In this document: positions 1 through 8,999 of the stretch, one piece after another | Numbering within the stretch: position 1 is the stretch's first letter | Layout: each line of letters begins with the position of its first letter | NCBI RefSeq assembly: GCF_002940945.1 | Contig: NZ_PNFV01000003.1 | Location: forward strand, 124,001-188,000 | DNA length: 64,000 nt | Source: Limosilactobacillus pontis | GTDB lineage: Bacteria > Bacillota > Bacilli > Lactobacillales > Lactobacillaceae | Direction: 5' to 3' | Notes under the pieces: model-generated | Databases searched by the model: none | The model's input: only the letters and a program-made list of their open reading frames with translations | Told to the model about the DNA's origin: nothing | Position numbers and translations under genes: made by a program

Positions 1-557
1 TGAAAGCCAGAGATAATCAGCATCAGGATGGTCAACGTCGGCAAAGCAATTTTAAATACTGAAATCAAATTGGTGAACCGGGTCATTAACTTAACCGACC
101 AGAAATTGATCAGGGTGAAAGCCAGCATAAAAAGGATTACCACCCACATACCGTTGGCGGTTATGTTGCCATCATGCATAAAATGATGAGTCCAGTTAGC
201 CCATGACCAGGGCCAGGAGCTCATATATTGAACTGAGGCCACCGCCTCCATTGGGACCAAGGTAATCAAGGAGATCCAGTTGGCCCAGGCGGCAATGAAA
301 CCAAGGAGCTGACCATGACTATACTGAGCATACCGGCTCATTCCACCGCTTTCGGGAAACATCGCCCCCAATTCGACGTAGGTCAGGGCGATACTGATAA
401 TGATCACCGCCCCAAGAATCCAGGAAATAATAGCGGCCGGTCCAGCGACCCTAGCGGCGGTTCCGGCCCCAAAAAGCCAGCCAGACCCAATCAAAGAATT
501 CAGGGCCAGCATGATCCCTGAAAAGAGACTTATTTTTTGTACTTTTAGTTTTTTCAT
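1..557 (-). CDS. APC-family amino acid permease, 3' part beyond window
   Basis: Reading the minus strand from position 557 gives an open frame that runs off the left edge after about 185 codons. It starts MKKLKVQKISLFSGIMLALN and soon reaches SLIGSGWLFG, the GxG-type first transmembrane helix of APC-superfamily amino acid transporters. Several hydrophobic helices follow, including an AAIISWILGAVIIISIALTY stretch. The protein should be a membrane-embedded amino acid or polyamine transporter; the substrate cannot be read from this part. Two ATG codons lie in tandem (560 and 557). A GAGGGAG Shine-Dalgarno-like run sits better spaced for the inner one, so 557 was chosen. The gene points away from groEL. 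Confidence 0.85.
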   Translation of the reverse strand, partial: MKKLKVQKISLFSGIMLALNSLIGSGWLFGAGTAARVAGPAAIISWILGAVIIISIALTYVELGAMFPESGGMSRYAQYSHGQLLGFIAAWANWISLITLVPMEAVASVQYMSSWPWSWANWTHHFMHDGNITANGMWVVILFMLAFTLINFWSVKLMTRFTNLISVFKIALPTLTILMLIISGF

Positions 558-680
558 CATGACTCCCTCTGCCAAGGTTTACTTTTTCTTAAACATTAGT
601 GCATGTTCTACTTTACCACAAAGCCGTCTCAACGCGGTCCTCAAAAATTTTACATTGGGTAAATATTTCCCGGGAAATAA

Positions 681-725
681 AAATAACCGGTTGAAGAATC
701 ATCCTCAACCGGTTATTTAATTTTA
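681..725 (-). terminator. Terminator hairpin downstream of groEL
   Basis: The near-perfect inverted repeat AAATAACCGGTTGA / TCAACCGGTTATTT (681-694 and 705-718) has a 10-base loop. On the minus strand it is followed by a T-rich run, fitting the end of groES-groEL. The plus side is also T-rich, so it may work in both directions. Confidence 0.8.
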
Positions 726-752
726 ACTATTCAACTTGATTAGGGGGACAGA

Positions 753-2384
<1,632 letters not shown>

Positions 2385-2447
2385 TTATTGTCACCTCATC
2401 AAATTAATGTAATGATTTTAACGTTTAATTTCGATTATTGATTGAAT

Positions 2448-2732
2448 CTAGTCAATTACCGCGACTAAATCCTTTTCGTGGACAACCAGGTACTTCTCCC
2501 CTTTGTATTCCACTTCGTTGCCGGCGTACTTATCGAAGAGTACCCGGTCACCTTCCTTAACAGCTGGAGTAAGCTTTTGTCCGTTGTCTAGGGTCCGACC
2601 CTCACCAACGGCAATAACCTTTCCAGTAGTTGGCTTTTCCTTTACATTGGAAGCAAGGACAATTCCACCAACCGTCTTTTCTTCTTCAGTTTCAGCTTTA
2701 AGAACAACGCGATCTCCTAATGGTTTTAACAC
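2448..2732 (-). CDS. groS: Co-chaperonin GroES
   Basis: A 94-residue GroES, the heptameric lid of the GroEL chamber. It starts [20 protein letters not shown]. The mobile loop that contacts GroEL is the [14 protein letters not shown] segment around residues 20-33. The start codon is GTG at 2732, supported by GGAGGG six bases upstream. It is the first gene of groESL and lies directly below the CIRCE operator and a sigma-A promoter. Confidence 0.98.
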   Translation of the reverse strand: MLKPLGDRVVLKAETEEEKTVGGIVLASNVKEKPTTGKVIAVGEGRTLDNGQKLTPAVKEGDRVLFDKYAGNEVEYKGEKYLVVHEKDLVAVID

Positions 2733-2769
2733 GTTAATCCCTCCATCTTGTTAAAATTAGTTTATCATT

Positions 2770-2796
2770 TTAGCACTCGACGTTTCTAAGTGCTAA
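2770..2796 (-). promoter_or_regulatory. CIRCE operator (HrcA site)
   Basis: TTAGCACTC (2770-2778), nine spacer bases and AAGTGCTAA (2788-2796) match the CIRCE consensus TTAGCACTC-N9-GAGTGCTAA with one mismatch. It lies between the promoter and groES, where HrcA represses groESL in Firmicutes. hrcA itself is not in this window. Confidence 0.95.
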
Positions 2797-2807
2797 CCAC
2801 AGTTATT

Positions 2808-2835
2808 ACTATAACATCTTTTTTCCGAATTGCAA
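2808..2835 (-). promoter_or_regulatory. groESL sigma-A promoter
   Basis: On the minus strand there is a -35 TTGCAA (2830-2835) and a -10 TATAGT (2808-2813) separated by 16 bases. Transcription would start just upstream of, or within, the CIRCE element. Confidence 0.75.
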
Positions 2836-2894
2836 CAAGAAAGTTTGACCAATTTTGACTATTTTATCTTTCCTGCTGTATTTAAAATACGAAA

Positions 2895-2928
2895 GCGGAG
2901 CGAAAACACGCTTAGCATTTCCGCTCCG
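2895..2928 (-). terminator. Possible rex terminator hairpin
   Basis: CGGAGCG (2896-2902) pairs with CGCTCCG (2922-2928) across a 19-base loop just after the rex stop codon. The T run that follows on the minus strand is poor (CTTTCGTATTTT), so termination may be leaky. Confidence 0.5.
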
Positions 2929-2934
2929 TTGATA

Positions 2935-3576
2935 TCACTTATTATCTTCAGAATAGTTCTTGATAAAGTAAATCAGAGTCTGCAGTTCGTTGGTCAAGTC
3001 GATGTTTTGGACCTGAACGCTCTTAGGTACGGACAGGCGAACCGGAGTAAAGTTTAAAATCCCCTTCACGCCCGCCTCAACCAGCTGATCAGCAACCTTC
3101 TGGGCCTTAGATCCTGGTACTGTCAGGATGACCACGTCGATCTGCTGCTCCTTAAGCTGAGTTATCATCTCTTCAGCCGGATAAATTGGAATTCCGCTCT
3201 TAACCGTATTGGCATACTCTGGCTTGGTATCAAAAGCCGCACTGATCCGCAGGTTAGTATCCTGATGGAAGTTGTAATTTAAAAGGGCGCTCCCCAGGCT
3301 ACCAACCCCAACTAAAGCCACGCTGATTAAAGAGTCTTGGTGCAAGATCCCTTTGAAGAACTTCAACAGGTTGGCAACGTCGTAACCATAGCCCCGCTTC
3401 CCCAGTTCACCAAAATAAGAAAAGTCCCGCCGGATGGTAGCAGAATCAACCTGAACGGCCTCTGACAGCTCAGTGGACGATACTCGCTGCTTGTTAGCAT
3501 TTAGCAGCACCGTCAAATAACGATAATAAATTGGTAAACGACGGGCTGTGGCTCGCGGAATCTTTTTGCTTGGCAT
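2935..3576 (-). CDS. rex: Redox-sensing transcriptional repressor Rex
   Basis: A 213-residue Rex. The N-terminal winged helix (roughly 1-75, with [20 protein letters not shown]) binds operators. The C-terminal Rossmann domain senses the NADH/NAD+ ratio; its nucleotide motif GVGSLG is at residues 90-95. Rex normally represses fermentative NADH-oxidising genes and lets go when NADH rises. A Rex operator in front of adhE in this same window supports that role here. The gene is divergent from an ABC-F gene, and the shared intergenic region holds one strong and one weaker Rex-like site, suggesting autoregulation. The ATG has an AGGAGGA Shine-Dalgarno. Confidence 0.96.
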   Translation of the reverse strand: MPSKKIPRATARRLPIYYRYLTVLLNANKQRVSSTELSEAVQVDSATIRRDFSYFGELGKRGYGYDVANLLKFFKGILHQDSLISVALVGVGSLGSALLNYNFHQDTNLRISAAFDTKPEYANTVKSGIPIYPAEEMITQLKEQQIDVVILTVPGSKAQKVADQLVEAGVKGILNFTPVRLSVPKSVQVQNIDLTNELQTLIYFIKNYSEDNK

Positions 3577-3667
3577 ATATGTTCCTCCTACTTAATAATT
3601 TTAAACAATTGCCCACCTTAACTCTCACGCTTATAGTTGAGCAAATTATCAATTTTAATTTGAATGC

Positions 3668-3685
3668 TTGTGAAATTTACATTAC
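3668..3685. promoter_or_regulatory. Weak Rex-like half site
   Basis: TTGTGAAAT matches the left half of the Rex operator exactly, but the right half (TTACATTAC) is poor: 11 of 18 positions agree overall. It lies about 95 bases upstream of the rex start. Confidence 0.3.
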
Positions 3686-3712
3686 ACTTCATTCTAGCAA
3701 CTTTCCGTCCTA

Positions 3713-3730
3713 TTGTGAACCAGTCAACAA
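3713..3730. promoter_or_regulatory. Rex operator between rex and ABC-F gene
   Basis: TTGTGAACCAGTCAACAA agrees with the Rex consensus TTGTGAA-N4-TTCACAA in both outer arms: TTGTGAA is perfect, and T-N2-ACAA remains on the right. It sits in the divergent intergenic region, 84-101 bases before the ABC-F start and 137-154 before rex. Confidence 0.65.
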
Positions 3731-3813
3731 TAAAAATCCCTTTTTTTATAAATTTCTCAAAATCTGCTAGAATGGAAAGTGATTGAATATACTATATTAA
3801 TGAGGTTTCATCC

Positions 3814-5754
3814 ATGATACTTTTACAAACTAATGACGTCATGCGCCGCTTCGGTGCCGACGTCTTATTTCACAATATTAATCTTCAGATCCAGGACCAC
3901 GGACGGACAGCCCTCGTTGGTCGCAATGGAGCCGGTAAAACAACCCTCTTGAAGATGATCGCTGGTATTACCCAGCCAGACGAGGGAACAATCAGTAAAG
4001 TCAAGGATCTGACCATCGGTTACCTGGCCCAGGATCAGGGACTCGACAGCCAGAATAATATCTGGGCCGAACTTGACCTGGTTTTTGCTCCCCTACACGA
4101 AATGGAAAAAACAATTCACCAGTTAGAAGAGGAACTAGCCAGTTTAGACCCGGATGGTGACCAGTATCAACAGGTTCTTAACAAATACGACCGTCTTCAG
4201 GGTGAATACAAAAAACGGGGCGGCTTTGAATACGAATCCCGGATGCGTGGGATTCTTCACGGCTTCGGCTTTGGGGAAAAGTACTACGATACCCCCGTCG
4301 ATGCTCTCTCCGGTGGTCAGAAGACTAAGCTGGCCCTGGCTAAGATCCTCCTTCAGGAACCAAATCTTCTAATTCTAGACGAACCGACCAACCACCTCGA
4401 CATGAACGTTCTGGCATGGTTGGAGGATTATCTCAAGAGCTACCGGGGTGCCCTGCTGGTCGTCTCCCATGACCGCTACTTTCTCGATCATGTTGTCAAG
4501 GATGTCTACGATCTTGACAACCGAACACTGACCCATTACACGGGTAACTACACTCAGTTTGTCACCCATAAGCAGGAGCGGCTTAAGGCCGAGTGGAAGC
4601 ATTATGACCAGCAGCAAAAGAAGATCGCTAAGCTGGAAGACTTTGTCAATCGCAATATTGTTCGAGCTTCAACCACCAAGCGAGCGCAGGCACGGCGCAA
4701 GCAGCTGGCAAAAATGGATCGCCTTGAACGGCCTGAGACCGATGATCGGTCAATCCACTTCCGTTTCCACAGTGATCAGGACAGTGGGACTGAGGTACTC
4801 GACGTTGAGAACGCCAAAGTTGGCTACGACGATCAAGTTCTAGCCGGTCCCCTCTCTTTCACCGTCCGCAAGCCTCAGCGAATCGGAATCATCGGCCCAA
4901 ACGGGATTGGGAAGTCAACCCTCCTCAAGTCCCTACTCCACCAGATTCCACTGATCAGTGGAACCGCTAAGTTTGGGGCTAATCTTGAGATCGGCTACTA
5001 CGACCAGGAGCAGCAACAGCTCCACCCCAAAAAGACCGTTCTCGATGAAGTCTGGGACGACCACCCCGAGATTCCCGAAAAAGACATCCGCTCCCTGCTG
5101 GGCAGCTTTCTATTCGTCGGTGATGACGTCTACAAGCCGGTTCATGACCTCTCCGGTGGTGAAAAGGCTCGATTAGAGCTGACCAAGCTTTCTTTTAAGC
5201 CGATTAATTTCTTGATCCTCGATGAGCCAACTAACCACCTCGATATTGATAGTCGAGAGGTTCTAGAGAATGCCATCAACGAGTTTACTGGGACGGTCCT
5301 CTTCGTCTCCCACGATCGTTACTTTATCAACCAGGTTGCCACCGATGTCCTTGACATGCATAAGGATGGCATCACCCACTATGAGGGGAATTACGATGAC
5401 TTCCTCGCTGAACAGGCCAAGCAACAGTCCGCCGCTTCACCGGCTGACACTGCTACATCCCAAAAGTCGACTGTTTATACGGGCAAGCAGTCCTACCAAC
5501 AGAGTAAGGAGCAGCAAAAAGCCCGTCGTAAACTTCAACGCCAGGTGGATAAGCTGGAAGCCACGATGGGTGAGTTGGAGGAACAGCAAACTCAGCTTCA
5601 GGAGAAAATGAGTCAGCCAGAAATCGCAACCGACATTGGTAAGCTAACCGACCTGCAGAAGGAATTAGACACTGCCAAAGAAAAGGCCGATGAGGTTGAA
5701 CTGGCCTGGACCGCGGCCGCCGAGAAGCTGGAAGAGTTTGACCAGCAGGGCTAG
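3814..5754 (+). CDS. ABC-F family ATPase (ribosome-associated, Uup/YdiF-like)
   Basis: A 646-residue protein with two ABC cassettes and no membrane domain, so an ABC-F ATPase acting on the ribosome. Cassette 1 has Walker A GRNGAGKT (36-43), signature LSGGQKTKLALAK and Walker B ILDEPTNHLD. Cassette 2 has GPNGIGKST, LSGGEKARLEL and another ILDEPTNHLD. The basic linker between them (KRAQARRKQLAKMDRLER) is the ABC-F interaction region. A long charged C-terminal coiled coil (about 560-640, QARRKLQRQVDKLEATMGEL) points to the Uup/YdiF side of the family rather than EttA. Whether it gives antibiotic protection or has a translation-quality role cannot be told. It is monocistronic, with a Rex-like operator upstream. 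Confidence 0.9.
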   Translation: MILLQTNDVMRRFGADVLFHNINLQIQDHGRTALVGRNGAGKTTLLKMIAGITQPDEGTISKVKDLTIGYLAQDQGLDSQNNIWAELDLVFAPLHEMEKTIHQLEEELASLDPDGDQYQQVLNKYDRLQGEYKKRGGFEYESRMRGILHGFGFGEKYYDTPVDALSGGQKTKLALAKILLQEPNLLILDEPTNHLDMNVLAWLEDYLKSYRGALLVVSHDRYFLDHVVKDVYDLDNRTLTHYTGNYTQFVTHKQERLKAEWKHYDQQQKKIAKLEDFVNRNIVRASTTKRAQARRKQLAKMDRLERPETDDRSIHFRFHSDQDSGTEVLDVENAKVGYDDQVLAGPLSFTVRKPQRIGIIGPNGIGKSTLLKSLLHQIPLISGTAKFGANLEIGYYDQEQQQLHPKKTVLDEVWDDHPEIPEKDIRSLLGSFLFVGDDVYKPVHDLSGGEKARLELTKLSFKPINFLILDEPTNHLDIDSREVLENAINEFTGTVLFVSHDRYFINQVATDVLDMHKDGITHYEGNYDDFLAEQAKQQSAASPADTATSQKSTVYTGKQSYQQSKEQQKARRKLQRQVDKLEATMGELEEQQTQLQEKMSQPEIATDIGKLTDLQKELDTAKEKADEVELAWTAAAEKLEEFDQQG

Positions 5755-5766
5755 GTTGCTTCATGC

Positions 5767-5795
5767 TTGACAAATAAATCGCGGTGAAGTTAAAT
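5767..5795 (+). promoter_or_regulatory. Promoter of the proBAC T-box transcript
   Basis: -35 TTGACA (5767-5772), a 17-base spacer and -10 TTAAAT (5790-5795). The predicted start near 5802 places the T-box Stem I at the very 5' end of the RNA. Confidence 0.7.
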
Positions 5796-5801
5796 TAGGA
5801 T

Positions 5802-5980
5802 ATGGTCATAGTAGGTCCGTCCAGAGAACGGGGTCATCGGCTGCAAGCTCCGTCGTCATACCGAATCCAAGCCAGTCTGAACAAACATATAAATAAGTAA
5901 TTAAAAAGAGTAAAGTACGTCTTTAAACGAGAATGGTAACGCCGTAACGGGTGTCTCGATTAAAGGCGTGCTTTTGTTTT
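5802..5980 (+). promoter_or_regulatory. T-box riboswitch, proline specifier (CCA)
   Basis: The region has the full T-box layout. Stem I carries the AGAGAA and GGCTGCAAG apical motifs (5823-5848). The specifier loop is built from AGTA (5810-5813) facing GAA (5863-5865). One base then separates GAA from codon CCA (5867-5869), which is followed by A, the spacing seen in the well-studied glyQS T-box. CCA is a proline codon. The T-box sequence GAATGGTAACGCCG (5931-5944) holds a TGGT bulge that can pair with the ACCA end of tRNA-Pro. A competing terminator ACGCC / GGCGT is followed by TTTTGTTTT (up to 5980). Uncharged tRNA-Pro should therefore turn on proBAC. Confidence 0.9.
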
Positions 5981-5997
5981 AAGGAGGGATTTGCCTT

Positions 5998-6786
5998 ATG
6001 GCAGTAAAAAAACAACGAATCGTCGTCAAGGTTGGAACCAGCAGTTTGATTCTTCCCAATGGTCAAACAAACTTGCAGGCAATCGATGGTCTGGCGTTCA
6101 CCCTCGCCACCCTCAACCATCAAGGCTACGAGATAGTCCTCGTCTCGTCTGGGGCCATTGGAGTCGGTCTAGCCAGCCTGGGCTTAAAAGAACGGCCGCG
6201 TGAGATCGCCAGGCAGCAGGCCCTAGCTGCCATTGGGCAGACCGAGCTGATGCGGATCTATTCGCAACGTTTCCTCGACTACCAGACCAAGGTCGGCCAG
6301 CTCCTCCTGACCCGGGACGTTCTCCACTTTCCGGTCAGTCGGCAGCACGTCCTCAACACTATCTCAACCCTGTTGGCAGACCACGTCGTACCAATCATCA
6401 ACGAAAACGACCCGGTCTCGGTTGACGAGCTGGACCACCACACTACCTTCAGTGACAACGATGAACTTTCTGCCCTGGTCGCCACCCGGATCCACGCCGA
6501 CTTGCTGGTGGTTCTCTCCGACATCGATGCCTTTTACAACAAGGACCCCCACAAATACCCTGATGCCCAGCCGATTCGCCGGGTAGCCGAGATGACGCCG
6601 GAGTTGGCGGCCGCGGCCAGCGGCTCCAGCACCCGTTTCGGTACTGGGGGAATGGTCACCAAGCTTCACGCCGCTGCCACCGTGATGAAGGCCCACCAAC
6701 GAATGGTCCTCTGTAACGGTGCCGACCCGAAGATTATCTTCCAGGTCATCAATGGTGAAGAAGTCGGCACTCAATTTGGCAAGTAA
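5998..6786 (+). CDS. proB: Glutamate 5-kinase
   Basis: A 262-residue amino acid kinase that phosphorylates L-glutamate to glutamyl-5-phosphate, the first step of proline synthesis in the cytosol. It starts with the kinase motif VVKVGTSSLI (8-17) and contains the substrate loop NENDPVSVDE and the FGTGGMVTKLHAA segment. It lacks the C-terminal PUA domain of the 367-residue E. coli enzyme and is close to the short form common in lactobacilli, so it is not truncated. It is first in proB-proA-proC. The AAGGAGGG before the ATG lies right after the T-box terminator. Confidence 0.96.
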   Translation: MAVKKQRIVVKVGTSSLILPNGQTNLQAIDGLAFTLATLNHQGYEIVLVSSGAIGVGLASLGLKERPREIARQQALAAIGQTELMRIYSQRFLDYQTKVGQLLLTRDVLHFPVSRQHVLNTISTLLADHVVPIINENDPVSVDELDHHTTFSDNDELSALVATRIHADLLVVLSDIDAFYNKDPHKYPDAQPIRRVAEMTPELAAAASGSSTRFGTGGMVTKLHAAATVMKAHQRMVLCNGADPKIIFQVINGEEVGTQFGK

Positions 6787-6814
6787 CAAATAATATAGTA
6801 AGGAGGAATTTACC

Positions 6815-8059
6815 ATGAACGAAACACTAGTTAAGATCGGTCAACGCGCCCAGGCAGCTGAGAGCCAGGTGGCCCTACTCGACACCGCCACGAAAAATCA
6901 GGCCCTAAATGCCATGGCTGACGCCCTACTAGCCCACCAGGATGAGGTCATTACTGCTAACCAGGACGATCTCAACCAAGCTACCAACATGCCGAAGAAG
7001 TTCACCGACCGGCTGATGGTCAACGAACAGCGGATTGCTGACATGGCCAACGGACTACGGACCATCGCCAACTTGACCGACCCAACCGCCCGAATCGACC
7101 GGGGCTGGATAAATGCCGACGGACTGCAAATTCTGCAACAGCGAGTTCCCCTGGGCGTCATCGGCATCATCTTCGAAGCTCGGCCAAACGTTACCGTAGA
7201 CGCCACCGGCCTGACATTCAAGAGCGGCAACGCAGTTATCCTTCGTGGTGGCAAGGAAGCCATCCGGACTAATACCGCCCTAGCTAATATTCTGCGAAAT
7301 ACATTGGAGAAACAGGGACTGCCGGCCGATGCAGTACAATTAATTGAAGATACCAGCCATGAGCTCGCCCAGGAGATGATGAACCTGACAGACTATATTG
7401 ACGTCCTTATCCCCCGTGGTGGCCAAGGCCTAATTCAGCGGGTCGTTAAAACAGCTACCGTCCCTGTAATTGAAACCGGGGCCGGCAACTGTCACGTCTA
7501 TATCGACCGGGATGCAAACCTAAGAATGGCTACCGGCATCACCGTCAACGCCAAAGTTCAACGGCCATCCGTCTGCAACGCTGCCGAGAAACTCCTGATC
7601 CACCGCGATGTGGCGGCCAAGTACCTACCGACAATTGCTCAGGACCTGATCGATCACGGTGTTCAACTCCGGGGTGACGATCAAGCCCGGGCCATTGTGC
7701 CCCAAATACAAGCAGCCAGTGATGCAGACTGGGATACCGAATATAATGATTTAATCATGGCCGTCAAGGTAGTTGATTCCTTAGATGACGCCATCCAACA
7801 TATCAATCGTCACAGCACCCACCACTCCGAGGTCATTGTTACCGATAGCATTGAGCGGGGCCGGTCATTCCAGCAACGGATCAACTCCGCCTGTGTCTAC
7901 GTCAACGCCTCAACTCGTTTTACCGACGGCGGTGTCTTCGGCTTTGGCGCTGAAATTGGTATTAGTACCCAAAAGCTGCATGCCCGCGGGCCAATGGGAT
8001 TAGGCCAGCTAACCACCATCAAATACGAAATCACCGGTGACGGTCAGATTCGTCACTAG
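6815..8059 (+). CDS. proA: Glutamate-5-semialdehyde dehydrogenase (gamma-glutamyl phosphate reductase)
   Basis: A 414-residue aldehyde-dehydrogenase-fold enzyme that reduces glutamyl-5-phosphate with NADPH to the semialdehyde, which cyclises to pyrroline-5-carboxylate. The nucleophile is the Cys in KVQRPSVCNAAEKLL. Other family segments are IFEARPNVTVDATG, VILRGGKEA and ETGAGNCHVYID. It follows proB by 28 bases with its own AAGGAGG, in the same T-box-controlled operon. The length is normal for ProA. Confidence 0.98.
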   Translation: MNETLVKIGQRAQAAESQVALLDTATKNQALNAMADALLAHQDEVITANQDDLNQATNMPKKFTDRLMVNEQRIADMANGLRTIANLTDPTARIDRGWINADGLQILQQRVPLGVIGIIFEARPNVTVDATGLTFKSGNAVILRGGKEAIRTNTALANILRNTLEKQGLPADAVQLIEDTSHELAQEMMNLTDYIDVLIPRGGQGLIQRVVKTATVPVIETGAGNCHVYIDRDANLRMATGITVNAKVQRPSVCNAAEKLLIHRDVAAKYLPTIAQDLIDHGVQLRGDDQARAIVPQIQAASDADWDTEYNDLIMAVKVVDSLDDAIQHINRHSTHHSEVIVTDSIERGRSFQQRINSACVYVNASTRFTDGGVFGFGAEIGISTQKLHARGPMGLGQLTTIKYEITGDGQIRH

Positions 8060-8086
8060 GGTTCTTATCTACAAGGAGGAATTAAT

Positions 8087-8860
8087 ATGAAAATTACAGT
8101 TGTCGGTGTCGGCAATATGGGCGGCGCCATCATAAGAGGACTTGTTAACAGTGGTGTTGACGAAATCAGCGGACTCAATCCAACTAATCCTCGGGTCAGC
8201 AAGCTTGCCAAACAGCTCGGTTTCAAGCTGTTTACCACGGCTAGTGAGGTCATTGCATACCAACCGGACGTCGTTATCTTGACTACCCCTGCCAATATCA
8301 CTCTGGCCGTGGCCAAGGAACTCAACGGCCTGCCAAGCAGTACTATTATCATCTCCGCTGCTGCGGGGGTCCGCCAGCATGATCTACAAGAGGTCCTGCC
8401 AAATAACGCCATCGCCACAATGATTCCCAACACACCCGTGGCGGTTAACGCCGGTACGATCGGTCTTGCTCTTTCTACCCGAGACGGTGCAGCAACCAGT
8501 ACTGCCGTCACCCATGTCCTGAACCAGCTCGGCGATGTCATCATGGTTGATGAGGACAAGCTCGACATTGTGGGCGTGGTTGGTGGTTGCGGTCCTGCCT
8601 TCGTCGACGTCTTCATGGACGCTATGAGCGACGCTGCAGTCAAACATGGTCTTGACCGTCAAACTGCTTATAAATTGATCGCCAGCATGGTCAAGGGAAC
8701 CGGCGCCCTCGCTTACGATACCGAAAAGAGTCCGGCTGCTCTACGCGACGAGGTGACCTCCCCAGCCGGCACAACGATCAAAGGAGTTGAAGCCCTAGAG
8801 AAACACGGGTTCCGCTTTGGTGTGATTGATGCGGTCAATAAGGCCAATGGTGAAAAGTAA
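8087..8860 (+). CDS. proC: Pyrroline-5-carboxylate reductase
   Basis: A 257-residue enzyme that reduces pyrroline-5-carboxylate to proline with NAD(P)H. The N-terminal Rossmann motif VVGVGNMGGAII is at about residues 4-15. The family signature near the C-terminus, LRDEVTSPAGTTIKGVEAL, is intact. It completes a self-contained glutamate-to-proline pathway with proB and proA, all behind one proline-sensing T-box. A strong terminator follows at once. Confidence 0.97.
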   Translation: MKITVVGVGNMGGAIIRGLVNSGVDEISGLNPTNPRVSKLAKQLGFKLFTTASEVIAYQPDVVILTTPANITLAVAKELNGLPSSTIIISAAAGVRQHDLQEVLPNNAIATMIPNTPVAVNAGTIGLALSTRDGAATSTAVTHVLNQLGDVIMVDEDKLDIVGVVGGCGPAFVDVFMDAMSDAAVKHGLDRQTAYKLIASMVKGTGALAYDTEKSPAALRDEVTSPAGTTIKGVEALEKHGFRFGVIDAVNKANGEK

Positions 8861-8880
8861 ATAATTATCATATTACTAAT

Positions 8881-8928
8881 AAGGAACCTGATTATAGCCC
8901 AATTCAACCATAATCAGGTTCCTTTTTT
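8881..8928 (+). terminator. proBAC terminator
   Basis: AAGGAACCTGATTAT (8881-8895) pairs perfectly with ATAATCAGGTTCCTT (8910-8924), with a T run after it. Confidence 0.95.
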
Positions 8929-8930
8929 CT

Positions 8931-8971
8931 AAAAAAAGGCCTCTCCATCGATCTTACTCGATGAAGAGGTC
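8931..8971 (-). terminator. Terminator of the giant surface protein gene
   Basis: GGCCTCTCCATCG (8938-8950) pairs with CGATGAAGAGGTC (8959-8971). Seven A on the plus strand (8931-8937) give the T run for minus-strand transcription arriving from the gene ending at 9000. Confidence 0.9.
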
Positions 8972-8999
8972 TTGTGATTTATTGGAAATAAATTGCCAA

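Noticed and set aside
5755..5800. A terminator after the ABC-F gene
   Set aside because: No stable stem with a T run was found between the stop codon and the proB promoter; readthrough into the T-box region would be stopped by the T-box terminator.
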